NCBI RefSeq assembly: GCF_004402215.1
Contig: NZ_SOEZ01000070.1
Span: 1-64,000, forward strand
Origin: Cryobacterium tagatosivorans
GTDB taxonomy: Bacteria; Actinomycetota; Actinomycetes; Actinomycetales; Microbacteriaceae
Direction of reading: 5' to 3'
Length of the DNA: 64,000 bases
A program made the translations under genes and the position numbers. Positions 51,160-59,206 of this stretch are shown here, piece by piece (position 1 is the stretch's first letter; each line of letters starts with the position of its first letter). Under the pieces are notes generated by a model. That model was not told the DNA's origin and made no database searches. It saw only the letters and a list, made by a program, of their open reading frames with translations.

Positions 51160-51285
51160 ATGTTCGATCGGATGACTGAGTTGCTCGCGGGCGTGCCCCT
51201 GATCGACGGCCACAACGACCTGCCCGACTCCCTGCGGGTGAGCGCCGGCTACTCGGTGGCGGGCCTCGAGTCGGTGAGAGGTCCT
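51160..51285 (+). pseudogene. 5' remnant of a membrane dipeptidase (peptidase M19) gene
   Basis: ATG 51160 follows GAGAAT (51148-51153) by six bases, the leaderless arrangement seen elsewhere. About 40 residues match the start of M19 dipeptidases: LLAGVPLIDGHNDLPDSLR, with the metal-binding H-N-D of DGHND, then GYSVAGLESVR. Similarity stops near 51275-51285, and the frame continues to 51468 with unrelated sequence antisense to a dehydrogenase gene. A full-length enzyme would have ~350-400 residues. The break marks the left edge of the catabolic gene block and suggests insertion or recombination within this gene. Confidence 0.75.
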
Positions 51286-51363
51286 TCAGCGAAAACGAAT
51301 CTTCACAGGTCAGGAGTCAACCAAACCGGGGTCAGTCCCGTCCCAGTGCGGCGTGCTCTTAGT

Positions 51364-52395
51364 TCACTTGTCGAGGCGCACCAGCACCTTCCCAGGCGTC
51401 CCATCCATGCGGGCCAGGCCAGCGAAGGCCTCATGGGCGCCCTCGAGACCAACCTCGCGGGTGATTAGCTCTCCGAGTTCTTTCGGGGCCCGGGCTACCC
51501 ATTCGGCCGCGTCGAGGAATTCCTGTACGGAATACGAGAAACTCCCGACTAACGTGCGTTCCTCGGTGCTGACACGGAATGCATCGAGATCCAGCCTCTG
51601 ATTACCCATACCGACCAGACAGACTGTGCCACCGAACGTCGTCGAGACCAGCGCATCGTTGACAGTGGATGTGAGCCCCACGGCGTCCAGCGCAACGTCA
51701 GCAAGCCGCCCGAGCGCGGCGCGAACCTGCTCCGCGAGTGGAGCAACCCTCGGATCGATTGTCCTGGCCCCGAGACGTTCGCACAGCGACCGGCGCTCCG
51801 GATCCACCTCGCTGACGAGAACAGCAGCGGCGCCCGCTCGCAGGGCAGCAAGGACAATGGATTGGCCGATGGGGCCCCCACCGATTACGAGCACCCCGTC
51901 TCCTGTCCTCACCCCGGCGCGATTTACCGCATGGATTGCGACGGCGATCGGTTCGATGAGGGCGCCGTAGGCGATGGGCATGCTGTCTGGCAGGGGAACG
52001 ATGTTCCGCATCGGCACGAGCACCTGTTGCGCGAACGCAGAAACGATGTCGGCGGCAACACCGATGACACGCTTATTAGGGGAATGCTGCTCCCGGCCGG
52101 CGAAGGTCTTCAGATCCTCTTCTGGCAGGATGAGCGGGTTGAACGTCGCGACCTGGCCGATCCTCAGGCCCGAGGTTTCCGTTCCTTCGCCGAGGGCGAC
52201 AATTCGCCCAACGGACTCGTGCCCCATGATCTGGCCGGCGACCCTCCGCCCGTTCTTCCCCGTGAAGCCGTGAATGTCGGAGCCGCAGATGCCAGTGGCC
52301 ACGATGGCGAGCTGCACCTCTCCGTGGCCGGGGGTTGGATCGGGGCGTTCTTCAACGACCAGATGTCCGAATTCCTTGAGGACGAGTGCGCGCAT
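51364..52395 (-). CDS. Zinc-type medium-chain dehydrogenase (sorbitol/threonine dehydrogenase-like)
   Basis: A 343-residue MDR enzyme. Catalytic zinc ligands are C37 (GICGSD), H59-E60 (MGHES) and E148. The NAD-binding motif GGGPIGQ lies at about 172-178. The loop that normally binds the structural zinc through four Cys (about 86-110) has none here; the sequence reads NPLILPEEDLKTF then REQHSPNKR. In the proposed pathway it would oxidise the sugar to its lactone, or act on another polyol. It is the last gene of a minus-strand pair with the FAD/Fe-S enzyme. Confidence 0.88.
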   Translation of the reverse strand: MRALVLKEFGHLVVEERPDPTPGHGEVQLAIVATGICGSDIHGFTGKNGRRVAGQIMGHESVGRIVALGEGTETSGLRIGQVATFNPLILPEEDLKTFAGREQHSPNKRVIGVAADIVSAFAQQVLVPMRNIVPLPDSMPIAYGALIEPIAVAIHAVNRAGVRTGDGVLVIGGGPIGQSIVLAALRAGAAAVLVSEVDPERRSLCERLGARTIDPRVAPLAEQVRAALGRLADVALDAVGLTSTVNDALVSTTFGGTVCLVGMGNQRLDLDAFRVSTEERTLVGSFSYSVQEFLDAAEWVARAPKELGELITREVGLEGAHEAFAGLARMDGTPGKVLVRLDK

Positions 52396-52403
52396 GTGAT
52401 GTC

Positions 52404-55289
52404 TCAGCTTTCCTTGGGGAGTGGCGGGAGCCGGTTTGGAATTGTTTTGGGGCCTTGCGGTCGGGTAACTTGCTCGAGTACTTCGAGAACGTGTTGGTAG
52501 GAGTGGCCGGTAGCACGGGTCATGCCCATTTCACAGGTGCGGTTCGTGGAGGCGTAGGCGCTGAAGTCGCGTTCTGCGACCGCCGCCGCCTCACGCCAGG
52601 TTGCGGATGCCGTCAACTCCGGGTGCAACATGCCGCGATCGCCGGCGAACCCGCAGCAGCCCCATCCGTCTGGGACGATGACCTCGTCAGCGACCGCACT
52701 CCCGATTCGCTGGAGAGCCTCGTTGGTGCCGAGGTGCGTAGAGGAGCAGGTGGGATGCAATGCCAGAGAATCCAGTCGGCTGTCGACGCTGAGCAGGGGC
52801 AGGATGTGGTCGTCGACGAAGGTCACGGCATCGATGATCCGAAGTCCGGGGTACCGGTCGTCGACGTCTCCAATCATGCGCGCCAGTCCCTCGGTGCAGG
52901 AGGCGGCGTCGCAGACGACGGGGAGCCGTCCCTGGTCGCTCGCCTCCCAGATGATCGGCAGCACATGGTCTTTCATCTCGCGGTAACCGTCGGTTAGCCC
53001 CTTTGATTTCCACGGCGTGCCGCAGCACATACTCCCGATCCCCTCCGGCACGGTCACGTCCATCCCCGCCCGCTCGCAGAGCTTGAGGAGGGCGGAGCTC
53101 ACCCCGGGCGCTCCATCGGCCGGCCCGAACATGGCGCCGATGCAGGCGGGGAAGAAGACGGCCTGTGGGTTCTCAGCGGCTCGGGCTAGGCGTGGGGTGC
53201 CCCCACCGGGGAGATCCTTCTCCCAGAGCGGCACAGTTTCGGCACCGATAACCGCCCTGGCGGCGGCGGCGGCCGCCGTCACGAGGGGTGCGGGTAGCTT
53301 CTGGGCTGTGGTGAGCGCGAGGGCACCGACTCGACTGACCGCGTCCCAGTGCAGCGCCGCCTGCTTCCCGGCGCCCTGTTCGAGGCCTGTGCGTTGTTCG
53401 GTGCGGAGTCGGCGGACAAGGTCGCCTGTGTCGATGAGAACCGGACATGCTGTCTGGCACATGCCGTCGACCGCGCAGGTGTCGACGGCATCGTACTGAT
53501 AGTCATCCTCGAGCTGCTTGAGCAGGGCGGTGTCTCCCGCCGCCTCGGCGTTGGCGATCTCGCGCCGGAGCACGATGCGCTGACGGGGGGTGAGAGTGAG
53601 ATCTTTGCTCGGGCAGACGGGCTCGCAGTAGCCGCACTCGACGCAGCGGTCGACTTCCTTTTCCACAGTCGGGGTGGTCTTGAGGTTCGATACGTGCGAT
53701 CGGGGGTCTTCGTTCAGAAGGACACCCGGGTTGAGCAGTCCACGCGGATCGAAGAGCCTCTTAATTTCCTGCATCACCCCATAGAGTTCGTCGCCGTATT
53801 GGCGCCGCACGTAGGGGGCCATGATGCGTCCCGTGCCGTGTTCGGCCTTGAGCGTGCCGTCCTGGGCGAGAACGAGCCGCACCATGTCCTCGGTGAACGC
53901 GATGTAGCGGTCGAGATGCTCGGCGCGGTCGAAGCGTTCGTTGAGCAGGAAGTGAATGTTGCCGTCTTTGGCGTGACCGAAGATGACGCTCTCCTCGTAG
54001 CCGTGGCGGTCGAAGAGCCGCGTGAGCTCGGCGCAGGTCTCCAGGAGGGAGGCCACAGGAACGGCGATGTCCTCGAGCAGGGCAGTCGTGCCAGAGGGTC
54101 GATTCCCCGCGACCGTCGCGTACAGGCCCTTGCGGATGTGCCAAAGAGCGGCGCGGGACTTGGCGTCGCCGGTCAGAGCTGCTGGGACGGAGAGCGGTAG
54201 CTCGTCAAGCATCCGTTGCCCTGCGCTGAGGCGGTCGACGAGCGCATCAGCGGACGCTTCCTGATATTCCACGAGTAGGGCTGCGTGGTTGCGCACGACG
54301 ATGGAAGTGAGCAGATCACCCGCCTGAGGGTCCCGCTGAGCGACTCGCAGGCTCGTGGCGTCGAGGAGTTCGATCGTCGCCAGCCCGGCCGCGACGAGTT
54401 GGGTGAGCGAACCGGTGGCGTCCCGGAGATCGTCGAAGAGTAGGAGGCCGGTGGCGAGGTGTGTCTTGACGGGCACCGTTCGGAAGGTGGCCTCTGCAAC
54501 AAAGGCAAGGGTACCTTCGCTCCCGATAACCAGGTGGGTAAGAATGTCGATCGGCAGTTCGTGATCGACGAAGGAATTCAGCCCGTAGCCCATTGTGTTC
54601 TTGATCGAATACAACTTCGCGATCGTGCGCAATGATTCGGGGTTGCCGCGCACTCGGTCGCGCAGCCGCAAGAGTCCCTCGTGCAGCTCGGGCGCCAGGG
54701 CACGCAGCCGGTTGTCGGCGTCGGGCAAGGCCGTGTTAATGACCGCTCCGCTAGCGAGCACAAGAATCGTGGACTGCAGGGTCTGGTAGGCGTTGTACTC
54801 AGTGCCGCAGGCCATCCCGCTCGAGTTGTTGGCGACGACGCCGCCGATGGTGCAGGCCGATTCGCTGGCCGGGTCGGGGCCGAGCTTACGCCTGTAAGGC
54901 GCCAGGCGAGCATTCACCTGACGCACCGTGGCACCCGGTTGCACGCGTACGAGCGCGCCGTCTTCGAGGACTTCAATTTCGCGGAAGTTGCGCCGCGTAT
55001 CGACCAGCACTCCATCGGAGGAGGCCTGGCCGCTGAGACTCGTTCCGCCTGAGCGAAACGTGAGCGGAACGCCGTGAGCCGCGCTAACGCCAAGCAACGC
55101 TGACACCTGGCCGGCGCCCATAGGGGTCACGACAGCCTGCGGGGCGAGCAGGTAGTGGGAAGCATCGTGAGCGTACGCAAGCCGGTCGGATGCCCGGGAA
55201 CGCACGGCGCCCGGCGCAGCCCCTTCAAGGGCACGAAGCAGACCTCGATCGACCGAGCCGACCTTGCTCGGGCGGGCCGAGGAATGCAT
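52404..55289 (-). CDS. FAD- and Fe-S-binding 2-hydroxyacid dehydrogenase (D-lactate/glycolate type)
   Basis: A ~961-residue fusion. The FAD_binding_4 domain (about 40-200) has VPLTFRSGGTSLSGQ and CTIGGVVANNSSGM; an FAD-oxidase C domain follows to ~510, ending near LKAEHGTGR and DPRGLLNPG. Two 4Fe-4S motifs, CVECGYCEPVCP (~545) and CAVDGMCQTACP (~603), and two CCG motifs (CCGTPW ~753, CCGFAGDRG ~880) complete it. The family oxidises D-lactate, glycolate or D-2-hydroxyglutarate to quinone. Here it would consume the hydroxyacid from aldolytic or hydrolytic cleavage. Start ATG 55289 is chosen on domain layout; ATG 55340 is possible. Divergent from an IclR gene. Confidence 0.88.
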   Translation of the reverse strand: MHSSARPSKVGSVDRGLLRALEGAAPGAVRSRASDRLAYAHDASHYLLAPQAVVTPMGAGQVSALLGVSAAHGVPLTFRSGGTSLSGQASSDGVLVDTRRNFREIEVLEDGALVRVQPGATVRQVNARLAPYRRKLGPDPASESACTIGGVVANNSSGMACGTEYNAYQTLQSTILVLASGAVINTALPDADNRLRALAPELHEGLLRLRDRVRGNPESLRTIAKLYSIKNTMGYGLNSFVDHELPIDILTHLVIGSEGTLAFVAEATFRTVPVKTHLATGLLLFDDLRDATGSLTQLVAAGLATIELLDATSLRVAQRDPQAGDLLTSIVVRNHAALLVEYQEASADALVDRLSAGQRMLDELPLSVPAALTGDAKSRAALWHIRKGLYATVAGNRPSGTTALLEDIAVPVASLLETCAELTRLFDRHGYEESVIFGHAKDGNIHFLLNERFDRAEHLDRYIAFTEDMVRLVLAQDGTLKAEHGTGRIMAPYVRRQYGDELYGVMQEIKRLFDPRGLLNPGVLLNEDPRSHVSNLKTTPTVEKEVDRCVECGYCEPVCPSKDLTLTPRQRIVLRREIANAEAAGDTALLKQLEDDYQYDAVDTCAVDGMCQTACPVLIDTGDLVRRLRTEQRTGLEQGAGKQAALHWDAVSRVGALALTTAQKLPAPLVTAAAAAARAVIGAETVPLWEKDLPGGGTPRLARAAENPQAVFFPACIGAMFGPADGAPGVSSALLKLCERAGMDVTVPEGIGSMCCGTPWKSKGLTDGYREMKDHVLPIIWEASDQGRLPVVCDAASCTEGLARMIGDVDDRYPGLRIIDAVTFVDDHILPLLSVDSRLDSLALHPTCSSTHLGTNEALQRIGSAVADEVIVPDGWGCCGFAGDRGMLHPELTASATWREAAAVAERDFSAYASTNRTCEMGMTRATGHSYQHVLEVLEQVTRPQGPKTIPNRLPPLPKES

Positions 55290-55385
55290 CTCATTGATCA
55301 CGGCTGGCTCGTTCCCGTTCGTTCGGTTTCTCGGCAGCATCTCCCAGTCCTGACTGGGACTGTGATGCTTCACATGAATCGTCAG

Positions 55386-55425
55386 ATTCCATTTTTTGGA
55401 ATGACGGTCTAACATTTGGAATACC
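55386..55425. promoter_or_regulatory. Probable IclR operator in the divergent promoter
   Basis: A 17-bp perfect palindrome ATTCCA-TTTTT-TGGAAT (55386-55402) and a further half-site TTGGAAT at 55416-55422 lie directly upstream of the IclR gene start at 55426 and between it and the divergent dehydrogenase gene. Position suggests autoregulation and control of the minus-strand pair. Confidence 0.6.
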
Positions 55426-56232
55426 ATGCAGACTACTCGAAGAGACGACGCCGCGGAACACGTTCCCGAAGAGCGGCTGGTCGGTTCAGATCGTGTCCTG
55501 GCCGTTCTCACTGAACTGGCCGGACACCCGGACGGAATTGGACTCGACGACATCGCGCGCGCCATGAAGAGCCCAAAACCAACCGTGCACCGTGCGCTCG
55601 CCGCGCTCAGGCGAGCGGGGTTCGCGAACCAGGATGGGCGAGGACATTACGTGCTCGGCGACGAATTCCTGCGCATGGCCTTCGCACACCACGAGGCGAG
55701 ACCGGACCACTTGCGCGTACAACCGATTCTCGAGTTGCTCTCGCAAAAGCACGGGGAGACCGTGCACTATGCCGTCCTCGAGGGAAGGTCCGTGGTTTAC
55801 CGGGCCAAGGTCGACCCGCCGGCTGGGGCCATCAAGCTCAGTTCAACGATCGGCGGCCGCAATCCCGCCCACGCGACCGGTGTCGGCAAGCTCTTGCTGT
55901 CCTACGAACTTCTTGACAAGGAAGCGGTGCGCGCCTGGGTGGGCGACAGCCCACTCGAGCGGAAGACCGAGCGAACTATATCTACGGTCGAAGATCTCCA
56001 TGCGGAACTATGCAGGATCCGGTCTCGTGGCTACAGCGTCGACGACCAGGAGAGCGAACCCGGCGTGAACTGCATCGCCCTCCCCGCGTTCCTAACTTCG
56101 CCGAGGATTCCGAGCGGGGCGATCAGCGTCAGCGCTCTCGCGTATCGAACGCCACTTCAGACCCTCATCGATGACCTTCCCGCCATCCGCGCGGCCGTTG
56201 CCGGCCACTCGACGGAGGAGTCGACCCACTGA
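55426..56232 (+). CDS. IclR family transcriptional regulator
   Basis: A 268-residue regulator. The N-terminal winged helix (about 22-85) has VLTELAGHPDGIGLDDIARA and KPTVHRALAALRRAGF. The C-terminal effector domain (about 95-255) has HYAVLEGRSVVYRAKVDPP, GRNPAHATGVGKLLLSY and the GYSVDDQESEPGVNCIA motif. IclR members often respond to sugar acids or aromatic acids. Its palindromic operator lies in the intergenic region. It probably controls the divergent FAD enzyme and perhaps the pathway genes. Confidence 0.92.
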   Translation: MQTTRRDDAAEHVPEERLVGSDRVLAVLTELAGHPDGIGLDDIARAMKSPKPTVHRALAALRRAGFANQDGRGHYVLGDEFLRMAFAHHEARPDHLRVQPILELLSQKHGETVHYAVLEGRSVVYRAKVDPPAGAIKLSSTIGGRNPAHATGVGKLLLSYELLDKEAVRAWVGDSPLERKTERTISTVEDLHAELCRIRSRGYSVDDQESEPGVNCIALPAFLTSPRIPSGAISVSALAYRTPLQTLIDDLPAIRAAVAGHSTEESTH

Positions 56233-56347
56233 CTATGTGCAATTCCCGCCCCTTTTACAAGTGCGATCGTTCTGAGCGCAGGTCAGCTCGCGCTCTCAAA
56301 ACCAGTCCGCATCCAGCTTGCCTTCCGCCAACCATTGGAGATCATTC

Positions 56348-57211
56348 ATGTACCTCATGAGAATTGGAGCCGCCGGCTCCGAGAAGCCCGTCGTTCGCGT
56401 CAGCGATGAGAGCTACGTCGATGTTTCTGACTTGGTCAGCGACTTCGATGAATCCTTCTTCAGCCGAGGGGGCCTAGAGGCTCTTCGAGGACCCGTGGCC
56501 GAACGGATCGCCTCGAACGCCGTTTCCCCGTTCGCTGGCGAGCGGGTGGGAGCGCCCATCGCGAGGCCTCACCAGATCCTCTGCATCGGTCTCAATTACA
56601 GCGACCACGCCGCCGAGACCGGCCAGGCGGTTCCCGCCGAGCCCATCCTTTTCACGAAATCTCCAAACACGCTGGTCGGACCAAACGACGATGTGCGCAT
56701 CCCTCGAGGCTCGACCAAGCCGGATTGGGAGGTCGAACTCGGCATCGTTATCGGCAAGCGCACGAGTTACCTGGACAGCGTGGACGATGCCCGTGATGCG
56801 ATTGCCGGGTTCGTGGTCGTCAACGACGTGAGCGAGCGCGCTTTCCAAATCGAGCGAGGCGGCCAATGGTCGAAGGGGAAGTCCGCTGAGACCTTCAACC
56901 CCGCGGGCCCGTGGCTGGTTACGCCGGATGAAATCGACGATGTCCTCAGCCTGGGGATGTGGCTGGATGTCAACGGCGTTCGACGCCAGACCGGTTCAAC
57001 CTCGACCATGATCTTCGATCCCTACTTCATCGTGCACTACCTCAGCCAGTTCCTTGTGCTGGAGCCCGGAGACCTCATCAACACGGGAACCCCGCCCGGG
57101 GTAGGCATGGGATTCAAGCCGCCCATCTGGCTGCAGGCCGGCGATGTGATTGAACTCGGCATCGACGGTCTGGGCGTGCAACGTCAGACAGTCATCGCGC
57201 CTCGTCCTTAG
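56348..57211 (+). CDS. FAH-family hydrolase (2,4-diketo-3-deoxy-sugar-acid hydrolase candidate)
   Basis: A 287-residue fumarylacetoacetate hydrolase-family protein. Metal ligands are E128 and E130 (DWEVELGIVIG) and D160 (VVNDVSERAF); the following KGKSAETFNPAGPWLVT motif and NTGTPPGVGMG are typical of the subgroup acting on 2,4-diketo-3-deoxy sugar acids. ATG 56348 follows TTGGAG by seven bases. With the lactonase, dehydratase and SDR nearby it would cleave the diketo acid to pyruvate plus a short hydroxyacid. Other FAH-fold activities cannot be excluded. Confidence 0.88.
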   Translation: MYLMRIGAAGSEKPVVRVSDESYVDVSDLVSDFDESFFSRGGLEALRGPVAERIASNAVSPFAGERVGAPIARPHQILCIGLNYSDHAAETGQAVPAEPILFTKSPNTLVGPNDDVRIPRGSTKPDWEVELGIVIGKRTSYLDSVDDARDAIAGFVVVNDVSERAFQIERGGQWSKGKSAETFNPAGPWLVTPDEIDDVLSLGMWLDVNGVRRQTGSTSTMIFDPYFIVHYLSQFLVLEPGDLINTGTPPGVGMGFKPPIWLQAGDVIELGIDGLGVQRQTVIAPRP

Positions 57212-57418
57212 CCCAGGACGCGAACACAACGGCCACAGGCTCGTGGTCGTTCCCACCAGCCGTATGACCCGGCGCTTCTTGAGCACGAGGAGCGCCGGCC
57301 GGCCTCGCGCAGCAGTCTCTGCTCCAGCCTCGCCTGGCGAGGACCTCCGGGCTCGATCGCGCGCATCGTCGCGAATGCGCGAAAAACGACCGAGTCTTAC
57401 GTCGTGATTCCGGAGCTG
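57212..57418. other. Intergenic region between convergent FAH and SDR genes
   Basis: 207 bp with no supported gene and no obvious strong hairpin. The two genes converge here. Confidence 0.5.
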
Positions 57419-58192
57419 TCAGAACGTCGCTGTGAGCCCCCCGTCGACTGCTAGAACTTGCCCGGTCACATAGGTGTTCGCCGCGGAGCAGAAGAAAACG
57501 GCCGCCTCGGCCACCTCGCTCGCGGCCGCCGGGCGGCGCAGTGGAATCCGGCCTCCTTCGACATAGATGTCGCGGAACCAATCAGTGTCGTACTCGGTGC
57601 TGCCATCCGCAAAACGCGCCATGGGGGTATCGACGAAACCCGGCGCGAGCGCGTTGACGAGGACATTGTCGTCAGCAAGGTCGCAGGCCAGTCCTCGCGT
57701 GAAGTTCACCAGACCGCCCTTGGACGCTCCATAGGCTAAGGAGTTCCTTGCACCCAGAAAGCCCTGGATCGAGGCGATGTTGAGGATGCGTCCGGCATCC
57801 GAGGCAATGAGCATGGTCCGTACTGCGAGTGTGAGGGCGATCGCACCTTCAAGGTTGACCGAGAGGACGCGCCGCACCGTCGCGCGATCAACATCAGCAA
57901 TGTCGATCTCGCCGCCAATGCCGGCGTTATTGACCAGGATGTCGAGCCGGCCGAATCCTGCGAGGATCGACCTCTGCACGTCGGAGACCTGCGCGTCATT
58001 CGTTATATCGAGGGCGAGCGCTTCGGCCTGTCCCCCCGCGGCGCGAATCGCTGAGGCCACGCTTTCGGCGCCGTCATTCTCTATGTCCGCACAGATCACT
58101 GCGATTCCATCTCGCGCCAGACGTCGGGCCACTGCGGCGCCGATGCCGCTCGCTGCCCCAGTGACCAGGGCGACTCGTGATGCTGAAACCAT
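57419..58192 (-). CDS. SDR-family oxidoreductase (2-keto-3-deoxy-sugar-acid dehydrogenase candidate)
   Basis: A 257-residue classical SDR. TGAASGIG at 11-18 binds NAD(P); NNAGIG is at 88-93; the catalytic tetrad is N113, S141, Y154 and K158 (YGASK). ATG 58192 is chosen for GGAAGG eight bases upstream; an upstream frame extends into the divergent promoter. By context it would oxidise the 4-hydroxyl of a 2-keto-3-deoxy acid before FAH-type cleavage, as in L-fucose/L-rhamnose routes. Annotation as a generic alcohol dehydrogenase would also fit. Confidence 0.88.
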   Translation of the reverse strand: MVSASRVALVTGAASGIGAAVARRLARDGIAVICADIENDGAESVASAIRAAGGQAEALALDITNDAQVSDVQRSILAGFGRLDILVNNAGIGGEIDIADVDRATVRRVLSVNLEGAIALTLAVRTMLIASDAGRILNIASIQGFLGARNSLAYGASKGGLVNFTRGLACDLADDNVLVNALAPGFVDTPMARFADGSTEYDTDWFRDIYVEGGRIPLRRPAAASEVAEAAVFFCSAANTYVTGQVLAVDGGLTATF

Positions 58193-58264
58193 CCGTAAAT
58201 CCTTCCGTCTGAAGGCCGAGTTGTGCGCGCGCGGTGCGGCCACGGTTTTGATGTCGCGCCCGTG

Positions 58265-58286
58265 TGAATACAATTCATACTACTTT
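58265..58286. promoter_or_regulatory. Candidate operator in the SDR / SMP-30 divergent promoter
   Basis: TGAAT-ACA-ATTCA (58265-58277) is an inverted repeat, overlapping by one base ATACTACTTT (58277-58286). The reverse complement of the latter, AAAGTAGTAT, recurs at 60195-60204. The AT-rich block stands out from the surrounding sequence. Confidence 0.4.
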
Positions 58287-58327
58287 AAGACAGACAGGTA
58301 CTTTTTTCTGATGAACGGCGGCAGATC

Positions 58328-59206
58328 ATGAAGGCAGAAATTGCGGTCGACTGTGGAAACACGCTGGGGGAATCGCCCATCTGGGACCCCGAATCGGGAA
58401 TGCTGCATTGGCTGGACCTCGCGCGACCGAGCTTGAACTCCATGGATATCGGGACGGGGCTGGTTTCCCGGCACGCCATCGATGGTCCGGCACCTCTCGG
58501 GGCTCTTGTCCGAAGCACGAGAACAGGGTCCCTGTTGTTGGCCAAGCGGGACGGGATTGTTCTCGTGAACCTCGAGAGCATGGCGGAAAGTGCCGTCGCG
58601 CACCCGCTACTGGGCCACGTGGGCCTGGCATACAACGATGCGGGTACGGACAGCCAGGGTCGCCTGTGGATCGGCACCGCCGAGCTCACGGAAACAAGTC
58701 CAGACGCGGTACTTTTCAGGCTTGAGTCCGACGGGTCCTCGACCATAGCCGAGTCAGGTTTCACAGTCAGCAATGGTCCCGCATTCAGCGCGGACGGCGC
58801 AACGATGTACGTCAGTGACACGCTGGCCGGACGCGTGCTCACCTACGATGTGGACGCTGACGGCACTCTCCACAACAAACGTGTCTTCATGCAATTAGAC
58901 GAGACACAGGGGATCCCCGACGGCCTCGCAATGGACGTCGAGGGGGGAATCTGGATTGCCCATTGGGGGGGCTCCCGCATCACGAGGTGGACACCCGACG
59001 GCACACTGAGCGAGACAATCCTCGTGCCGACCCCAAACGTGACAAGCATGGCATTCGCTGGCGAGGGGATGACGACAATGTTCATCACCACGGCAGCCCA
59101 TCCTTATGGGGGGCGAATATCTAGCGCCGGTGCCGGCGCTCTCTACGTTGCAAGCCCTGGTGTTGCGGGGCTTGCCGACTGGCCATGTTCGCTGGGCGAC
59201 GCATGA
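58328..59206 (+). CDS. SMP-30/gluconolactonase-family lactonase
   Basis: A 292-residue six-bladed beta-propeller. Expected metal/active residues are E15 (TLGESPIWD), N103 (AYNDAGTDSQGRLWIG), N149 (SNGPAFS) and D198 (IPDGLAMD). It would hydrolyse the sugar lactone produced by a dehydrogenase to the aldonate. ATG 58328; its stop overlaps the epimerase start (ATGA), so the two are co-translated. Confidence 0.9.
   Translation: MKAEIAVDCGNTLGESPIWDPESGMLHWLDLARPSLNSMDIGTGLVSRHAIDGPAPLGALVRSTRTGSLLLAKRDGIVLVNLESMAESAVAHPLLGHVGLAYNDAGTDSQGRLWIGTAELTETSPDAVLFRLESDGSSTIAESGFTVSNGPAFSADGATMYVSDTLAGRVLTYDVDADGTLHNKRVFMQLDETQGIPDGLAMDVEGGIWIAHWGGSRITRWTPDGTLSETILVPTPNVTSMAFAGEGMTTMFITTAAHPYGGRISSAGAGALYVASPGVAGLADWPCSLGDA

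Noticed and set aside
51286-51363. Possible insertion-sequence end at the island junction
   Set aside because: The sequence has no clear terminal inverted repeat or transposase; a fragment such as ACCGGGGTCAGTCCCG looked suggestive but could not be matched to an element.
57212-57418. Short frames between FAH and SDR genes
   Set aside because: They read into the neighbouring genes, have no ribosome-binding site and encode Arg/Ala-rich low-complexity peptides.
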